This document shows positions 38,701 through 53,800 of a DNA stretch of 64,000 nucleotides, one piece after another (within the stretch, counting starts at the first letter, position 1; every line of letters starts with the position of its first letter). The stretch lies in contig NW_024720773.1 of assembly GCF_018991925.1 (NCBI RefSeq), positions 2,050,947 to 2,114,946 on the forward strand. The letters run 5' to 3'. The notes under the pieces were generated by a model that worked only from the letters and a program-made list of their open reading frames with translations, had not been told where the DNA came from and ran no database searches. The DNA comes from Homarus americanus (lineage: Eukaryota; Arthropoda; Malacostraca; Decapoda; Nephropidae). The position numbers were made by a program, and so were the translations under genes.

Positions 38701-41700
38701 AAATAGAAAAATACGACATGGTCGTAACAATTAGTACAGTACAATTGTGTATTTATCATCACTTAATAAATACAGCAAGATCTTGTATTTCGCGAGTAAT
38801 ATAGACTGGAGAATTTGTGTCAAATTCAAATTTGCCAAATGCAAATACATAAACTAATGGGAAAAATAACAATATAGACTGGCCACTCTACACCAACCCC
38901 TGATTTTCCCATTTATAAACACCAAATGATACAAATTCTGCCTTTATTGACCTCATTGTGCTTTCCGGAAGCTAATTTTTAGGCCTTCCTCGAGTAATTT
39001 AATCACACACTGCTTATCCTGCATTGAGTACTTGGCAAACTTAACTCCCTTATGATAGTCCCGCTTCTCCTTTTCCTTATTTGGCCTCTTAGGTGGGTCT
39101 GTCCCACCCCGACCAGCACCAGTAGGACCCCCAGTAGAGGTAGAGGCCACTATCTTGACTCAACAGGTGGCAGCACCACCCAAAAAAACACACAATAGCA
39201 GCCCGGAAAAAACTCCCCCATCCCCGGAATTTTCCAGATTCCTAGGAAATTTTCTCAGAAATTTCCCGGAAAATGTGCCCCTCGGAAAATCATTCCAAAG
39301 CTGAAATTTTATGTAAAATTCCGGCTTTGGGAACGATTTTCCAAGAAAATTTCAATTCCGGCTATCGGAGAGTTCCAGGTTTGAGGGATTCCAGCTAACG
39401 GAGACATTACTGTATATGTCATAGACAGGTACTGTACAGTACAACACTGTACCTAAGTGAACCTGCTCTAACTCCTGTCTGAACTGCTTTGAGGAGCCAC
39501 CACAACACCTCCCCTGCACAAGAGGGACATTTTAGAGTGGAAGACTTCGAGAGGTAAATGAAATGAGCAGAAATATGTTGGGGTTTACACAAAAGAAAAA
39601 ACATGTGTAAAGAAATTAACTTTTTTATAACAAGAAAAGAGTCCAAGAGAGAGGGTCAACTCTCTGGTACTCCTGGCCACGGTCAGTAATCTCACCCCTT
39701 CGCAGTCTTTAGGTGCGGGTTGTGGCGGTACAGAAACGGTTTTTCCATTTAATAAACCTTGGGTATAGCGATCCAGAACCAAATTGCACCCTTAGAGATG
39801 CATCAGCCATCCCACAAGGCCAGTGGGAAGAGCTTAGGTGGTTGACAAGGCCGGTCCACGGTTCCAGCGTTTTGTTTACGGGAGAGGTGCTCTCAGTGAG
39901 ATACGCTGAGGAGGGGTCGCCCCAACACAAGAGTGTTTAATGATGCAATTTGCACCTAAAGACCACAAGAGAAAACCAAACATGGACAACAAGTAATAAT
40001 CTTGGATGTTAAATTTCTACATGTGTTGCATCAATGAGGTGTTGGTGACAAACTGATCTACACAGGACTGTCAACATCATCAGTAAAAAATAAATCAACT
40101 ACAACAAAGTGTAAATAAGGCAGTTGGGGAGGGGGGGGGGTTTAATGATAACCCCCAGAGTGGTCTTGGAGCAGCCACAGTGATACTATACAGGGTGAAA
40201 TACATGACATAGAAGCCACACACACACTCACACACTGCTGCTTATGGTAGTCCATAGTGTCTGATGATGACTTCCTCTTCTGGTTTAGTGGCAAGTTCTA
40301 CGAGGGCTGTAGAGTCCAATAATTGACGCACACTGCTTATTACAAACAGGGCGTGCATAGTCTAGGTTTGGGGGTGGAGATACAGCCTCACACGCATACC
40401 TCCTCTGACATTGTTCACAAAGAAGACGTGTTCTTGAGTTTTCAACGTGCTGTAGTCCTTCAAGACAGCGCCTCCTCCAGCAATAAAATCTCTCTCTCCT
40501 TTCACTCTCTCACACCCACACAACAGCCACAAATACTATATACACACACACACTACTACTACTACTACTACTTTGCTGTCACTCGGTATCGAGTATAATG
40601 GTCATCCAAGTATGATACAATGATATGAGTTATTAAGGATGTCACCTAGGTTGGTGAGTTTTGCGGTGACTAAAGAGGCCGATATGGGACCAGCAGGGTC
40701 ATCCACAGATGTTGCACATGTGGGGGATTACATTTTGTGTGGGAGGGGCGGCGGCAGTGTCTTTTAGGTTCTGGCGCTTATCTGCCTCGTTATGCAGTCA
40801 GGCTAATTCAAAAGTATTGACACCTTCTCATGTGATGCTCCTCCAAGCGTTACGGTGTGAAGTGATCGTCTACCAGGTGAGGGGGTCGATTTGGCACTTT
40901 TTCAGGATTGTCTTAAGACTATCCTTATATCTTTTCAGTTGCCCACCAGCGTTACAATTAATATTCATTAGGTGACCATAAAGTAGCAGCTTTAGCAGTC
41001 TACTGTCGTCCATGCGGGTAACATGGCCAGTCTAGCGTAGTTGTTCATGGATAATGGTAGCCTCGATGCTCCTACAGTTGGTGTCGATGAGAATACTGGC
41101 ATTTGTTCTCTTGTCTTCCCAGAGAACTCGGAAGATAGAACGTAGACTACGTTGGTGAAAGTTTTCAAGTGCCTTGAGATGCCTCCTGTATGTGATCCAT
41201 GTCTCACTGCCAAATAGCAGGGTGGGGAGAATCACTGCTCGATATAAATGCAACTTTGTAAATAATTTCAGCTCCCAATAGTTGAAGACACAGGTAGTGA
41301 GTCTGCCAAAGGCTTGAGATGCACATCTGATCCGATGTTGAATCTCTTTATCAATGTCCGCGGTGGTGGACAGGTGGGAGCCGAGATACCAAAAGTGGGT
41401 AACATTAGAGAGGGTAATACCATTAAGCTGGATGGATGGTGGAGGTGTGGCTGAACCAGGGGCTGGCTGAAAGAGAATCTGAGTCTTACATACATTCACC
41501 TCAAGGCCGAAGTGTGCATAAACATCCGTGTAGGTGTTCAGGATCTCCTGTAGGTTGCATTCAGTGTGAGCAACAAGGGTGAGGTCGTCTGCATACTGAA
41601 GTTCAGTCATGGAAGCTGCTGACACCTTTGTTCCTGCCTGGAGTCGTCTATGTTGAAAAGATCCTTCATCCAGTGCTGGATGTTGACCCAGCTGGCAAAA

Positions 41701-44700
41701 CTAGTAAGGAAGGCAGCCAAGAAAATGGAAAGGAGAGTTGGTGCCAGCACACATCCTTGTTTAACCCCCGTTTGGATGGGGAAGAACTCAGACTGGGTGC
41801 CGTTGTGCAAGACACTGCCGTTTATGCCATCATCGAAGTACTGTACCTCACAACGGCAATGAATTTTGGTGGGCAGCCAATACGAGAGTCTGCAAGAGGG
41901 CTTCCCAGTTGAACAAGTTGAAGGCCTTGGTTAGGTCAATGAAAGCAATGTACAGGTCACGGAGCTGTTCTCTGCACTTTTCCTGTACCTGGCAGGCAGC
42001 ATAGGTCATATCAGTGGTGCCACGTGATGGTCTAAAGCCATATTGAGATTCTGGGAGGAAGTTTTCTGCCTCAGGAAGAAGTTTGTTTAGGAGGACTAGG
42101 GCGATAATCTTGCCAGCTACAGAGAGCAGCGAGATCCCACGGTAGTTGCCACAGTCTGACCGGTCTCCCTTGTTCTTATAAATATTGACGATGGAAGCGT
42201 CTTTAAGTGCTTGGGGCATTTCCTCAATTTCCCATATATTCTCCAGGAGAGAGTGGAAACGGCTGGTAAGCAGAGGTCCTTCTGCTTTATACACCTTGAC
42301 TGGGATTCCATCAGGCCCTGAGGCTTTGTTATTTTTCCTCTGCCAGTCAGTGAGTGCAGCGCGTTTACTATTGACGAGTACTTCGATTTCCAGGTCGTTT
42401 TCATCAAACCAATCCTGGTGTTTTTGTTTTGTTTTTTATCTGGCCGAGGGTCTCGTTGCCGGTTTTTATGATGACAGCGTCGAGGATAACCCATTCAGCA
42501 TTCGGATTTAGTTTGTTTATTGTTGTGTTGTTTATGAGCCCATCGTCGAGCTGCTCACTAAAAGCATGTTTTGCTACTTGATCCTCCAGTCACTTGGTGT
42601 TAAAACTTCTTCTGGAGGCTTGTTGCCTTAGGATGGATTGGCGAAGCCACCTCCATAAATGCGGTTTCTCTCCGCAGCAGGCATACCCTTCCAGAAGAAG
42701 GTTTAGCCAGACCCCCGTTCTGTGAGTTGGCCCTCATCTGGGAGCTGGGACTCACTAATGGCTGCTATGATGATGTTATACCTTGCCAGCTCTTTTGCCA
42801 CAAGGGCAGTTCTTCTTTCAGGACGCTCATTTATGCCAGTATTCAGAAGGGTTCTGACATTCCATGCAGCGACCATAAGAGGTTGTACAATTTGTTTTTG
42901 TTTTGATCTGTGATTTTGATTGTTTTCGACCGCATTAGGTTGACCTACCTTGGTGTGGTTGCCCAGTCAGGCTGGTTCTTTAGGCAGTCTATGTTAAGGA
43001 CACCTTTTCTAGCCCCCTCCCCATGTGGGGTGAGCGGAATGGTTGCTGGAGAAGGCTGCTCAGTCGCACAGACAAGACCGGATTGCAATGTTGCCTAGAT
43101 CCCACTGCATAAACGACCATCTTATCTGTGCCGCCCATGTGCAGAGTTGTGACTAGATACTCCCAGCAGCCATCTCTGCCTGTCGCCACTCGTCCGTCGC
43201 CAAAGGACTTATGGGGGTATAGGGGTTTTGATGATGATGAGAGGTATGATGAGCTGGATGATGACTGCACGTGAGTTGATTTATGTGGTGAGGCAGGAGT
43301 GCAGGCTGCAACCACACATCTTGGCTCTCCTTTTACCCGATCCAGTGGTGCAAGTGTTGCAACAACTGGGGAGAGGGAGAGTTGCAATGGACTGCCGATA
43401 GCCCAGTTTGTTGGGTTTCACTGTAGTAGCATGTCCATCAGGCATCGCCTTCATCCGCCAGTGTTTTCGTTGGGTTCCCATGGTGGTCACCTCATCCGCT
43501 TATTTTGCTGTTGGGGTCTTGTTGGAGCTCTGTAGACGTGTCTGCCTGGTGCGAGGCTTAACCGCAGATTTTTTGTTTTGGGTTTACTCCCATAGCCTTA
43601 TACCTACCAAGGTTAATCCACAGGGCAGCGGGGCGGTGGTTGGTAGGGTCCAGAACGTGTCCACATGCCTGTGGGCCTATGCACCATCCCTCTGGTGCCC
43701 ACTGCTACTCCGAGATTCCCTACTGGTTCTCTCCTGAGGCCGTGAGGCACCCAGTTACCGTGTGTTGCCACGAGGAGGCACAGCAGGAGTCTTGATGGTG
43801 AGGAGGCTGTGTACTGGCAGGGGAAGACTTACGCAAGTTGCTTGCACCTTAACACTTGCACCCTAACACTAACATAATGCTGCCACACTAGACGTAATAC
43901 ACCACCCTGTGTACACACACACACCGAATACAAACACCTTGAGAGAATAAGGTTGGACTGCTTAGAGAGAAGGAAATGGTGACTTACTGATAAATAAACT
44001 TGGTAAAACAATTTTTCCAACTTATTAAAAAAATAAATAAATAAAAAATATAACATACAATACAAAAATAAATTCCAGATGTTTTTCTCAATAACAAATG
44101 TCTTAAGAGACAGTACAGTACAGTACCTCAAAGTTCTGCTTGTTGGCAGGACCAGTACACTGCCATATTAAATCACTACTTTTGAGTGCCTCTGCCAGTT
44201 CTTGGTATTTATTTTCAGCGAGGAACGACTCAAGTTCAACCTCCGAGTCTGTACGAAACTTGTGGCGTATTTCTCTCTGGACGTCCATATCCAGGTAGGT
44301 GGGGTTGATCCATGAGTACAGTTCATCCTCCTGTAAGATAACATTACAGTCAGTTATGTAATCTACACCATCAACCACACCTGAAGATTAGCCCCCTCAA
44401 CCACACCTAAAGATTAGCCCCCTCAACCACACCTGAAGATTAGCCCCCTTAACCACCCCTGAAGATTAGCCCCCTCAACCACAATTGAAGATTAGCCCCC
44501 TCAACCACACCTGAAGATTAGCCCCCTTAACCACCCCTGAAGATTAGCCCCCATCAACCACACCTGAAGATTAGCCCCTCAACCACACCTGAAATTAGCC
44601 CTCAACAACACCTGAAACCACACCTGAAGATTAGCCCCTCAACCCACACCTGAAGATTAGTCCTCAAACCACACCTGAAGATTAGCCCCCATCAACCACA

Positions 44701-47700
44701 CCTGAAGATTAGCCCCCCTCAACAGCAACACCTGAAGATTAGCCCCTCAACCACACCTGAAAGATTAGCCCCCTCAACCACAATTGAAGATTAGTCCCAC
44801 AACCACACCTGAAGATTAGCCCCTCAACCACACCTGAAGATTAGCCCCCCTCAGCCACACACCTGAAGATTAGCCCCCTCAACCACACCTGAAGATTAGC
44901 CCCCTAACCACACCTGAAGATTAGCCCCCAACCACAATTGAAGATTAGCCCCCACAACCACACCTGAAGATTAGCCCCTCAACCACACCTGAAGATTAGC
45001 CCCTCATCCCACAACCACACCTGAAGATTAGCCCCTCAACCACACCTGAAGATTAGCCCCCCTCAACCACACCTGAAGATTAGGCCCCTCAACCACACCT
45101 GAAGATTAGGCCCCTCAACCACACCTGAAGATTAGGCCCCTCAGACCACTCAGGGTAGGCTGGGGCTCCTTGGTGTACAATAATGTTTACAAGTGTCTGC
45201 TACAATATGTTAACTTAAGCTCACTGAGGAGGAACACAGAGAAGTATGGTTCTGGAAATTTCATGTTTTATTTGTTTTCCCAAAATAATTTCTTACCAAA
45301 ATATCAACATAATTAAACTGCAAACAATCTATAACACATATACAGGTTGAGAATCCTCTATCTCATTTACTAAAAACCGAAAACATAGGAAATCCATACT
45401 TTTTTTTTGGAGCACCTGCAGTGAAAAATTAAAATAATTCCACAGGGCTTTTTTAAAGTTCCCGTGCGATGAGTGGGTCCTGACACGCCGCAGAGACTTA
45501 CAAGCATGACCTAATCTACCCTAATTGGATCAGGGTGGTGGCTGTTGGCGCCAGTTGTTGTTCTGCACTTATCACAGTCAGATGTCCATGCATTACTCAG
45601 TGATTTTTGTGATTTTTCAGTGGTTTGTTGCATGAATATACAATTGAAAATGTTGAAAAGACCTGTAGGAACCACTATGGGTAACAGTGAAAAGAAAAAA
45701 TGAAGCATTTATGCTTAGCCATAGCACAAAAAGTTGAGTTTTTGGAAAAACTTGACCATGGTGTAAGTGTGAGGCGACTCACGGAGGAGTTTGGAGTCAG
45801 AACGACCACCATTTATGACCTGAGGAAATAAAAAGACAAGTTGTTAAAGTTCTTAGCTGAAAGTGATGATCAAAAGCTTATGAAAAATAGAAAAACATTG
45901 CACAAGGCAAAAAATAAAGATCTTGATCGGTTTGAAAGAGTGGATTCATCAGCGTCTGAGTGAGCTTTTGCCGCTTAACGTTATGTTGGTCATGAAACAA
46001 GCTAAGATTTATCATGACGAACTTAAAATTGATGGTAACTGAGAATATTCAGCAGGCTGGTTGCAGAAATTTAAGAAGAGGCATGGCATTAATTATTTAA
46101 AGATTTGTGGTGATAAAGCTTCTGCTGATCATTAGGCAGCAGAGAACCACATCAACGAGTTTGCCAAGTTCATCGCTGATGGAGATCTAAAATCAGAACA
46201 AATTTATAATGCCGACGGGACAACATTGTTCAGGCATTATTGTCCCAGGAAGACACTAACTACAGCTGATGAGAAGGCTCTTACAGGAGTTAAGAATGTC
46301 AAGGACAGACTGGCTGTGCTGGGATGTGCTAATGCAGCAGACCCACACAAGTGTAAACTTGCTGTGATAGGCAAGAGCAAGCGTCCCCGCTGTTTTAAAG
46401 GCGTGACTAATTTACCAGTCCATTATTATGCCAACAAGAAAGCGTGGATCACCAGGGACCTCTTTTCTGACTGGTTTAATAAATATTTTGTACCAGCTGC
46501 TCTCGAGCACTGCCGGGAAGCTGGACTGGAAGACGTCTGCAAGATTTTGTTATTCCTTGACAGTTGTTCTGCACATCCCCCAGCCGAACTTATTGTTAAG
46601 AATAATGTTTATGGCATTTACTTTCCCCCAAATATTACTTCATAAATTCAGCCATGTGACCAAAGGATCCTTAGAGCACTGAAGAGCAAATATAAACACA
46701 GTTTCCCGAACATCATGTTGGCAGCAGTCAACAGAGGCTTGGGTGTGGAGGGTTTCCAAAAGCAGTTTACAGTGAAGGATGTCATCTATGCTGAGCTAGT
46801 GCTAGGAATGCCATAGGTAAGGACACCCTTGCGAATGCCTGGCACAACCTCTGGCCGTCGACTATGTTCGATGACGAACAAAATGATGACTTTGAAGGAC
46901 TCCGTGTGGCAAGTGAGAAACAAATGATGTCAAACCTCCAACATACGCAAAAAGAATACCCTAGGATGCTGTCAAGAAGCTGGAGGAGGCTGATATAGAA
47001 GAAGTTCTCAACATTGATAATGATGCTCCAGTTGTTCAACCATGACTGATAGTGAGACAGCTAAAATGGTTCTGAATCAAGGAGATCAAGATGCTAACAG
47101 TGAAGATGAAGATGACATAGTTAACAGTGGTAAAATGTGTGATGGACTTATTGATGGACTAGAACAGCGTGTACTCATAACTGAACAATAAATCATGTCA
47201 GTTTATAAGATCAAAGAGATTGATACAACAAAAACCATTGTTAATGAAGCAGATGAAACATTGAAGAAAGTCATCCTGCAGAGTGCATCCTCATCCCAAG
47301 AGCATTAATGAATGAAGGTAAGACTGTGCTATGGTAAATTTCAGTGGCAGTTACAGGTAGGCCTATGGTAGTGGTAGCTTACCTTTCTGATGGTTCAATA
47401 TGACCTTTTTCTTAATGTTTCATGCAAAAATTATTATAAATATTGCATTAAACTACCTGCAAGCTATATGTATCCACATTCAGTAAATGAGATACACATG
47501 AGCTTTGTGCTTAGACCCGAACACAGTCCCCTCTGGGTAAGGTACCTGTACCCCATTATACAGGTACAGTGACCCCTCCGTTAACGAACTCAATCCGTTC
47601 CAGAAGGTCGTTCGTTAACCGAAAAGTTCGTTAACCGAAACCATTGTTTCAATGGGTTTTTGGGTAATTGGTTCCAGCTCACCGAAAATTTCCTAAATTC

Positions 47701-47754
47701 AACAAAAATGGTAGAAAAGTTCACTTACTTTGAGGTGTGTATGTAGAAGGCTCT

Positions 47755-47816
<62 letters not shown>

Positions 47817-50800
47817 TGATTATGATGATGGGGGAGAAGGAGGAGAAAGAGAAGGCATTGGGGTGGAAGAGAAGTCACCCCATGGCGCCATTTCACCCAT
47901 AAAATTTTAGCTCTCTTGGTGTAATTCAAGATTATTTTCTTTAAATCAACACTGCACTGCATTATATATTGTCAATATGTAAAATATATTTCAAAATGAC
48001 CAATAATTTGCTTGGAAACACAGAAAAAAAGCGTTTAGTTGAAGAGAGTCTCAAGCAAGATGTTACGTCCAGTGAAAACAGAGAGAGACTAACTCCTGTT
48101 TGCTGTGTTAAGAGGCTGGATGCCGCGCATTAAACTAGTCACTTTACCTTCAATTATGTTCAATAATTGTTAAAATGACTAAAAAATTGAATATTAAACT
48201 TTTAAAATTATTGAAAAGTATAAACTTCTTGATATTTACTAAAATAGTGAGGAATTTAAGCCCTAGAACCGATTAATGTATTGGCGGACTGACACTAAAG
48301 CTGGTTGCCCGGTCAGTGCAAGCGAAAACATGTTGAGGTCGGTTCGTAAGAACTTCGTTAACCGAATTTTTTTTCGTTAACCGAATTGAAGATCCTTATG
48401 GAAGGCAGTTCGTTAATCGAAATTACGTTAACCGAGGTGTTCGTTAAACGAGGGGTCACTGTATACAGTGTACAGGTGTACAGGACAGGTATACAGTGTA
48501 CAGGCGTACAGGTATACAGCGTACAGGTCTATGTCTGTCTTTGATACCCCCAAAATGTTCTACACTACTGAGGGTATACGCAAACACTTGTTATCTTGAA
48601 AAAGGTTCTTATTCTCGTACGGGAGACAAATGCAGGGGAACAAATAAACAGTGGCTTCCACGCCATAAGGACTAGCGGTCTCATCTCCCTGTATCACTCC
48701 GCGCTGGCATGCACAGATGCCAGCGTTCTCAAGCTGAATACATAATATGTAAATATGATAATACATATACATAACATGGTGCATAATAAATGGAAACATT
48801 ACATAGGATTAATACATGTTCTGTAATACTTTACTATACATAATTAATAGAGTAATATAAGAATACAATGGTCCCTCGGTTAACGAGCACAATTCGTTCC
48901 AGCAGGTTGCTCGTTAATCGAAAATCTCGTTAACCGAAACCATTGTTTCAATGGGTTTTTGGGTTAATTGGTTCCAGCTCACTGAAAATCGCCTAAATTA
49001 AAAAAAAAAGGGTAGAAAAGTTCACTTACTTTGAGGTGTGTATGTAGAAGGCTCCTGGATGATGATGATGATGATGATGTGAATTTGAAGTGGGAGGTGG
49101 AGGAGGAGAAGGGAGAAGAGAAGGAAGTGGAGGTGGAGGAGAAGCATTTTACTGCTTCTTGGAAGGTTAGTCACCTTCCATGAAAATGTCAGGAACCTCT
49201 GGACTGACAGATTCTTCACCATGAACATCCTCTCTCCTTCTTGAAGTGGAAGGCTGAGGGATAGCACCTTGTTCCCTCTGCCTTTTACTGAAGAAAGTGT
49301 CAATTGTGGTCTGTGGGGCATCTGTCCTCCTCACCATTTACTTATGTTTAAAGAAGGAGACCACTGAGTCCTCAACATGACACAAAGTTAGTTCAGTTTT
49401 TTCCACTTCTGGGTCCTTTGAAGCCAGTTCCCTGAACTTCTCCCAGTGGTAAATCACATCTTTCAACTGTTTAGCTGACATATGGTCATCACTTTCAATT
49501 TCCTCCTCACCACTGTCAGCCTCTACCTGTAACATCTCATCCAGTTGCTTCAAGTCATCAGGAGTAAGTTCCTCCTCATGAGACATCACAAGCTCTTCCA
49601 CATCCTCCTCCTCCACTTCAAGGCCCAATGACTGACCAATGGACACAATCTCCTGGTCCAACTCTGTTTCTTCCTCAAATCCCTCAAAATCATGGACTAC
49701 TGATGGCCACAGTGCTTTCCATGAAGAATTGAGGGATCTAGTGGAGACTTCTTGCCATGATGACACAATCAATTTTACAGCCTCCAGGATGTTGAATTGT
49801 GTCTTCCAAAAATGTTTCAGTGTTAGTTCAGGATCATTGGAAGTTGCCTGACGACACCTCCTAAACATTTTATTCATGAACAACTTCTTGAAGTTGCTGA
49901 TCACATTCTGGTCCATTGGCTGTATGACTGTTGTAGTGTTTGGAGGCAAAAACAACACTTTCACAAAGTCAAATTGATACTCCAAATTTCTGGCAAGGTC
50001 AGGGTCATGACCAGGAGCATTATCCATGAGGAGAAGAGCCTTTAAAGGGAATTTATTGGTGGTTAGGTAACTCTTGACAGAAGGGCAAAACACATCAACA
50101 GCCCATTCATTAAAGAGCTGTCTTGTCACCCATGCCTTATGGTTGGACTTCCAATAAACTCCAAGCTTTCTTCTTACCACTTTCTGTTGCTTGAACACCC
50201 TGGGGTTTTCAGAGTGGTAGACAAGCATAGGCTTCAGTCGGAAATCCCCTGAAACATTGGCACCAAGCAATAGAGTGAGACGGTCTTTCATGGGTTTATG
50301 CCCAGGTAAAGAGGCTTCATCTCTGGTGATGAATGTTCTTTTGGGCATCTTTTTCCAGAACAGCCCAGTTTCGTCCACATTGAACACTTGCTGTGGAAGA
50401 TAATTTTCTTCTTCCATCAGTTTTTTAAATTCATCTAAAAACTTTGCTGCCCCTTCTTTATCAACACTAGCAGCATCACCATGCCTAACAACACTGAAAA
50501 TGTCGCTTCTTTTCTTAAATTTTTCGAACCAGCCTTTGCTGGCCCGAAAATCTTCAAATTCTGTGCCTGACGAACCAGGTTGATCTGTCTTTAAATGTTC
50601 GTAAATCTCACTGGCTCTTTCACAAATGAATTCAGTAGAAACTGAATCACCTTTCATCTGTTTTTCCCTAATCCAGATGGTAAGTAACCTCTCAGTTTCT
50701 GCGATTAGGGATCTACTTTTAAACACTCTTGTAGATTTGTCTCTCACTTTCACTTCTTTAAATTTGTCTTTCTGTGCAAGAATTGTCGACACAGTTGATG

Positions 50801-53800
50801 TCGACATGCCATATTCTTTGCATAGCGCATTTGTTCTAATGCCTTGTTCATGTTTTTTTATGATTTCCTGCTTGGTTTGGATTGAAATTGCATTTTCTTG
50901 ATCTCTTAGGCCCCATGCTGGATTCAAACAATGTCAACACGTGCTTTTTAAAGTTAAACTTGTTGTAAATAAAGAATATTTTCTTTAAAATAACACTGCA
51001 CTGCGCTATACAGTATATTGTCAATATGTAAAATAAATTTCAAAATGACCAATAATTTGCTTGGAAACACAGAAAAAAAGCGTTTAGTTGAAGAGAGTCT
51101 CAAGCAAGATGTTACCTCCAGTGAAAACAGAGAGACTAACGCCTGTTTGATGTGTGAAGAGGCTGGATGCCGCGCATTAAACTAGTCACTTTACCTTCAA
51201 TTATGTTCAATAATTGTTAAAATGACTAAAAAATTTAATTTTAAACTTTTAAAATTATTGAATAGTATAAGCTTCTTGATATTTACTAAAATAGTAAGGA
51301 ATTTAAGCCCTAAAACCGATTAATGTATTGGCGGACTAATACTACAGCTGGTTGACCGCCCAGTGCAAGCCAAAACTTATTGAGGTCGGCTCGTAAGAAA
51401 CTCGTTAACCGAATTTAAGAATCTTATGGGAGGTAACTCGTTAACCGAGGGACCACTGTACACAGCTTAAGGTACTACTTCGTGTCCATATTATACACCT
51501 CCCTCCCCCCCTATACGCTCATAGTTTCATCTTGAGCAGACCTTTTGTTTCTGAGTCGCTCGGACCTTCGGAGTACCGGGGCAGAAACACAAGGTGGAGA
51601 TGGATTTACTGTAAAGACATCAACATTAGGGGACTCTACTGGGAAAGGGTCAACACTAGGCAGCTCCACAGGTCAGAGGAAACGACGGTTCCTCCACCAT
51701 ACTCTACCACTGGGAAGACGCACTTGGCCAATACCCATGACAACCCCAACCTTGTCCCAGCGGTGAGATACCGGATCTTGAATCCTGACCTGCTGGCCGA
51801 TACTCAACCTGGGAAGGGGGCGGGCATGACGATCGTACCGAGCAGCGGCTTGTTCTGCTGCACGGCGGTCACATTCTTCAGTCTTGGCTTGCCATTTTTG
51901 AGAAAAAGACTTCGGGTGGGCAGGAACACAAGACCTGAGATGATGTCCATATAGAACCTGGGCTGGGGACCGTCCGGTGAAGTTCGGGGTGTTGCGTAAC
52001 TCTAACAAACCTCGATCGAAGTCCTCGCAGTCTATATTTCCTGAGGGTGACACCTGAAGGATCAGGTGTTTAACAGTCTTGACTGCGGCTTCAGCGTGTC
52101 CATTCGCCTGGGGGTAGTGGGGCGAGGTCACGACATGACGGACTCCCCAACGGTCCATGAAGTCCCGGAACTCGTGGCTGGTGAACTGGGGTCCTCCATC
52201 AGTCCTGAGGCGGAGGGGAACACCAACTTCTCTGAAGTAATGCCTCTCCGGATGGTAGCAGTAGCCGTTGTATCACTACCACAGGGGACGACAACAGGCC
52301 ATCCAGACAATCGGTCGGCAATGACGAGGAAGGACTTCCCTGCCACTGCAAAGAAGTCGGCCGACACAGACTCGAAGGGTCTTGAAGGGTTATCGTCGCA
52401 CATTAAAGGTTCCTGTTGCCGGCTGGGTTGTAGAATCTGACATGGCTCACAGGCACGGATGGTACTTGCAATGTCCGCGTCGATTCCGGGCCAAAATACA
52501 GTCTGCTTCGCCCGTCGCTTGGTGGCCTCCACTCCTCGATGGCTGTCGTGAAGGTGGGTCAAGGTACGGCGGCATAGGGCAGCAGGAATGACTACTCGTG
52601 GACCATACAAGACGAGGTCTCCGTCACAATAGAGGTCCTCGCGTGTCTTCCAGTACGGGAGTAGCGATTCATGAAGGTCGTATCGGTTAGATGGAAATCC
52701 TTGGGACACACAGTCGACGAGCCGGATGTAGGAAGGGTCGGCCCGGGCTGCGGTGCGGAGATCTTCAAGGGTCTTGTCTGGATCCGGTGCTGTAGACTCT
52801 TCTGATGTGAAGACGGCCTTCAATGAGACTACTGACTTGAGGGATGCGGCAGCTGTAGAACACAACATCTCGTCCTCTGGGGTGGGGCGACTGACAGGGG
52901 CGCGGGACAGATCATCCGGGATGCACAGCAGCTTACCCGCACGCCACACAGCCGTGAAGAGATAAGGCGAGAGCTTCTCTTTCAAACGTTGAAGGCGAGG
53001 ATTCTCTACTGCATCCAAAGAGTAGTGATTGATAATAGGTACAAGAGGGCGATGATCCGTGAAGAGGGTGAAGTGCTGAAGTCCTATCAGGTAGAAGCGG
53101 CACTTCGCCATCGCCCAGACAAAAGCCAACATCTCCAGCTCAATCGTGGCATATCGGGTCTTGGCGTCCGTCAGGAACCGGGATCCACACTGAATTAAGC
53201 GGAGTTGTCCACCGCCATGGTCCTGCAGAAGGGCGCAACCAACGCCATAGAGTCTGGAGGCGTCAGTCTGGAGGACGGTGGGTAGGGCTGGGTCGTAACA
53301 GGCAAGGACAGGTAGACTTAAGAGGGCCTGCTTGACTCGCTGGAAGGCCTCTTGATGATCTGGGGTCCACAGGAATGTCCTCCTGGGGCTCAGCAGGGGG
53401 TGTAATGGCTGGGCTGCAGAGGAGATGTCAGGTGAGAATTCAGCCAGCTGATTGACCAGACCCAAAATAGAACGGAGGTCTGTCAGGTTGGCAGGGGTTG
53501 GAAAATCCCTGATTCCACTTAATTTCTCCGGGTCAGCTGCGATACCTGATGCGGAGAGAGTGTACCCACAGAAGTTCACTGATGGTGCGGCGACTACAAG
53601 CTTGTCAGCGTTGAGGGTAATCCCGTACTTTCGACATCTGGTGAGAACTTCATATATTCGGGAGAGGTGGGCACAGTAGTCTTCGTCATGGAGTAAAATA
53701 TCATCAACCACCTTGACACAATTCGCGACTCCTTGAAGGGCCACGTCACCACGTTGACAGAATGCATCGCCCGTAGCGGCAAATCCCATGGGGCCTCTGC

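Larger units (their letters stand above)
48528..51497 (-). mobile_element. Gypsy 3' LTR (sense), split by a Tigger
   Basis: Pieces 48528-48865 (338 bp) and 51461-51497 (37 bp) add to 375 bp, exactly the length of the other LTR once the TA duplicate is discounted. The Tigger at 48866-51458 separates them. Confidence 0.93.

Noticed and set aside
39709..39940. Overlapping ORFs on both strands at 39.7-39.9 kb
   Set aside because: Neither product is recognisable; no convincing splice sites or RNA fold could be established by eye, so no gene was called.
40323..40598. Plus-strand ORF at 40.3-40.6 kb
   Set aside because: Overlaps the antisense C-terminal cysteine motif of the RTE-like LINE and runs into simple repeats.
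51532..53679. Plus-strand ORFs across the gypsy
   Set aside because: Antisense shadows of pol and integrase, which have full domain support on the minus strand.
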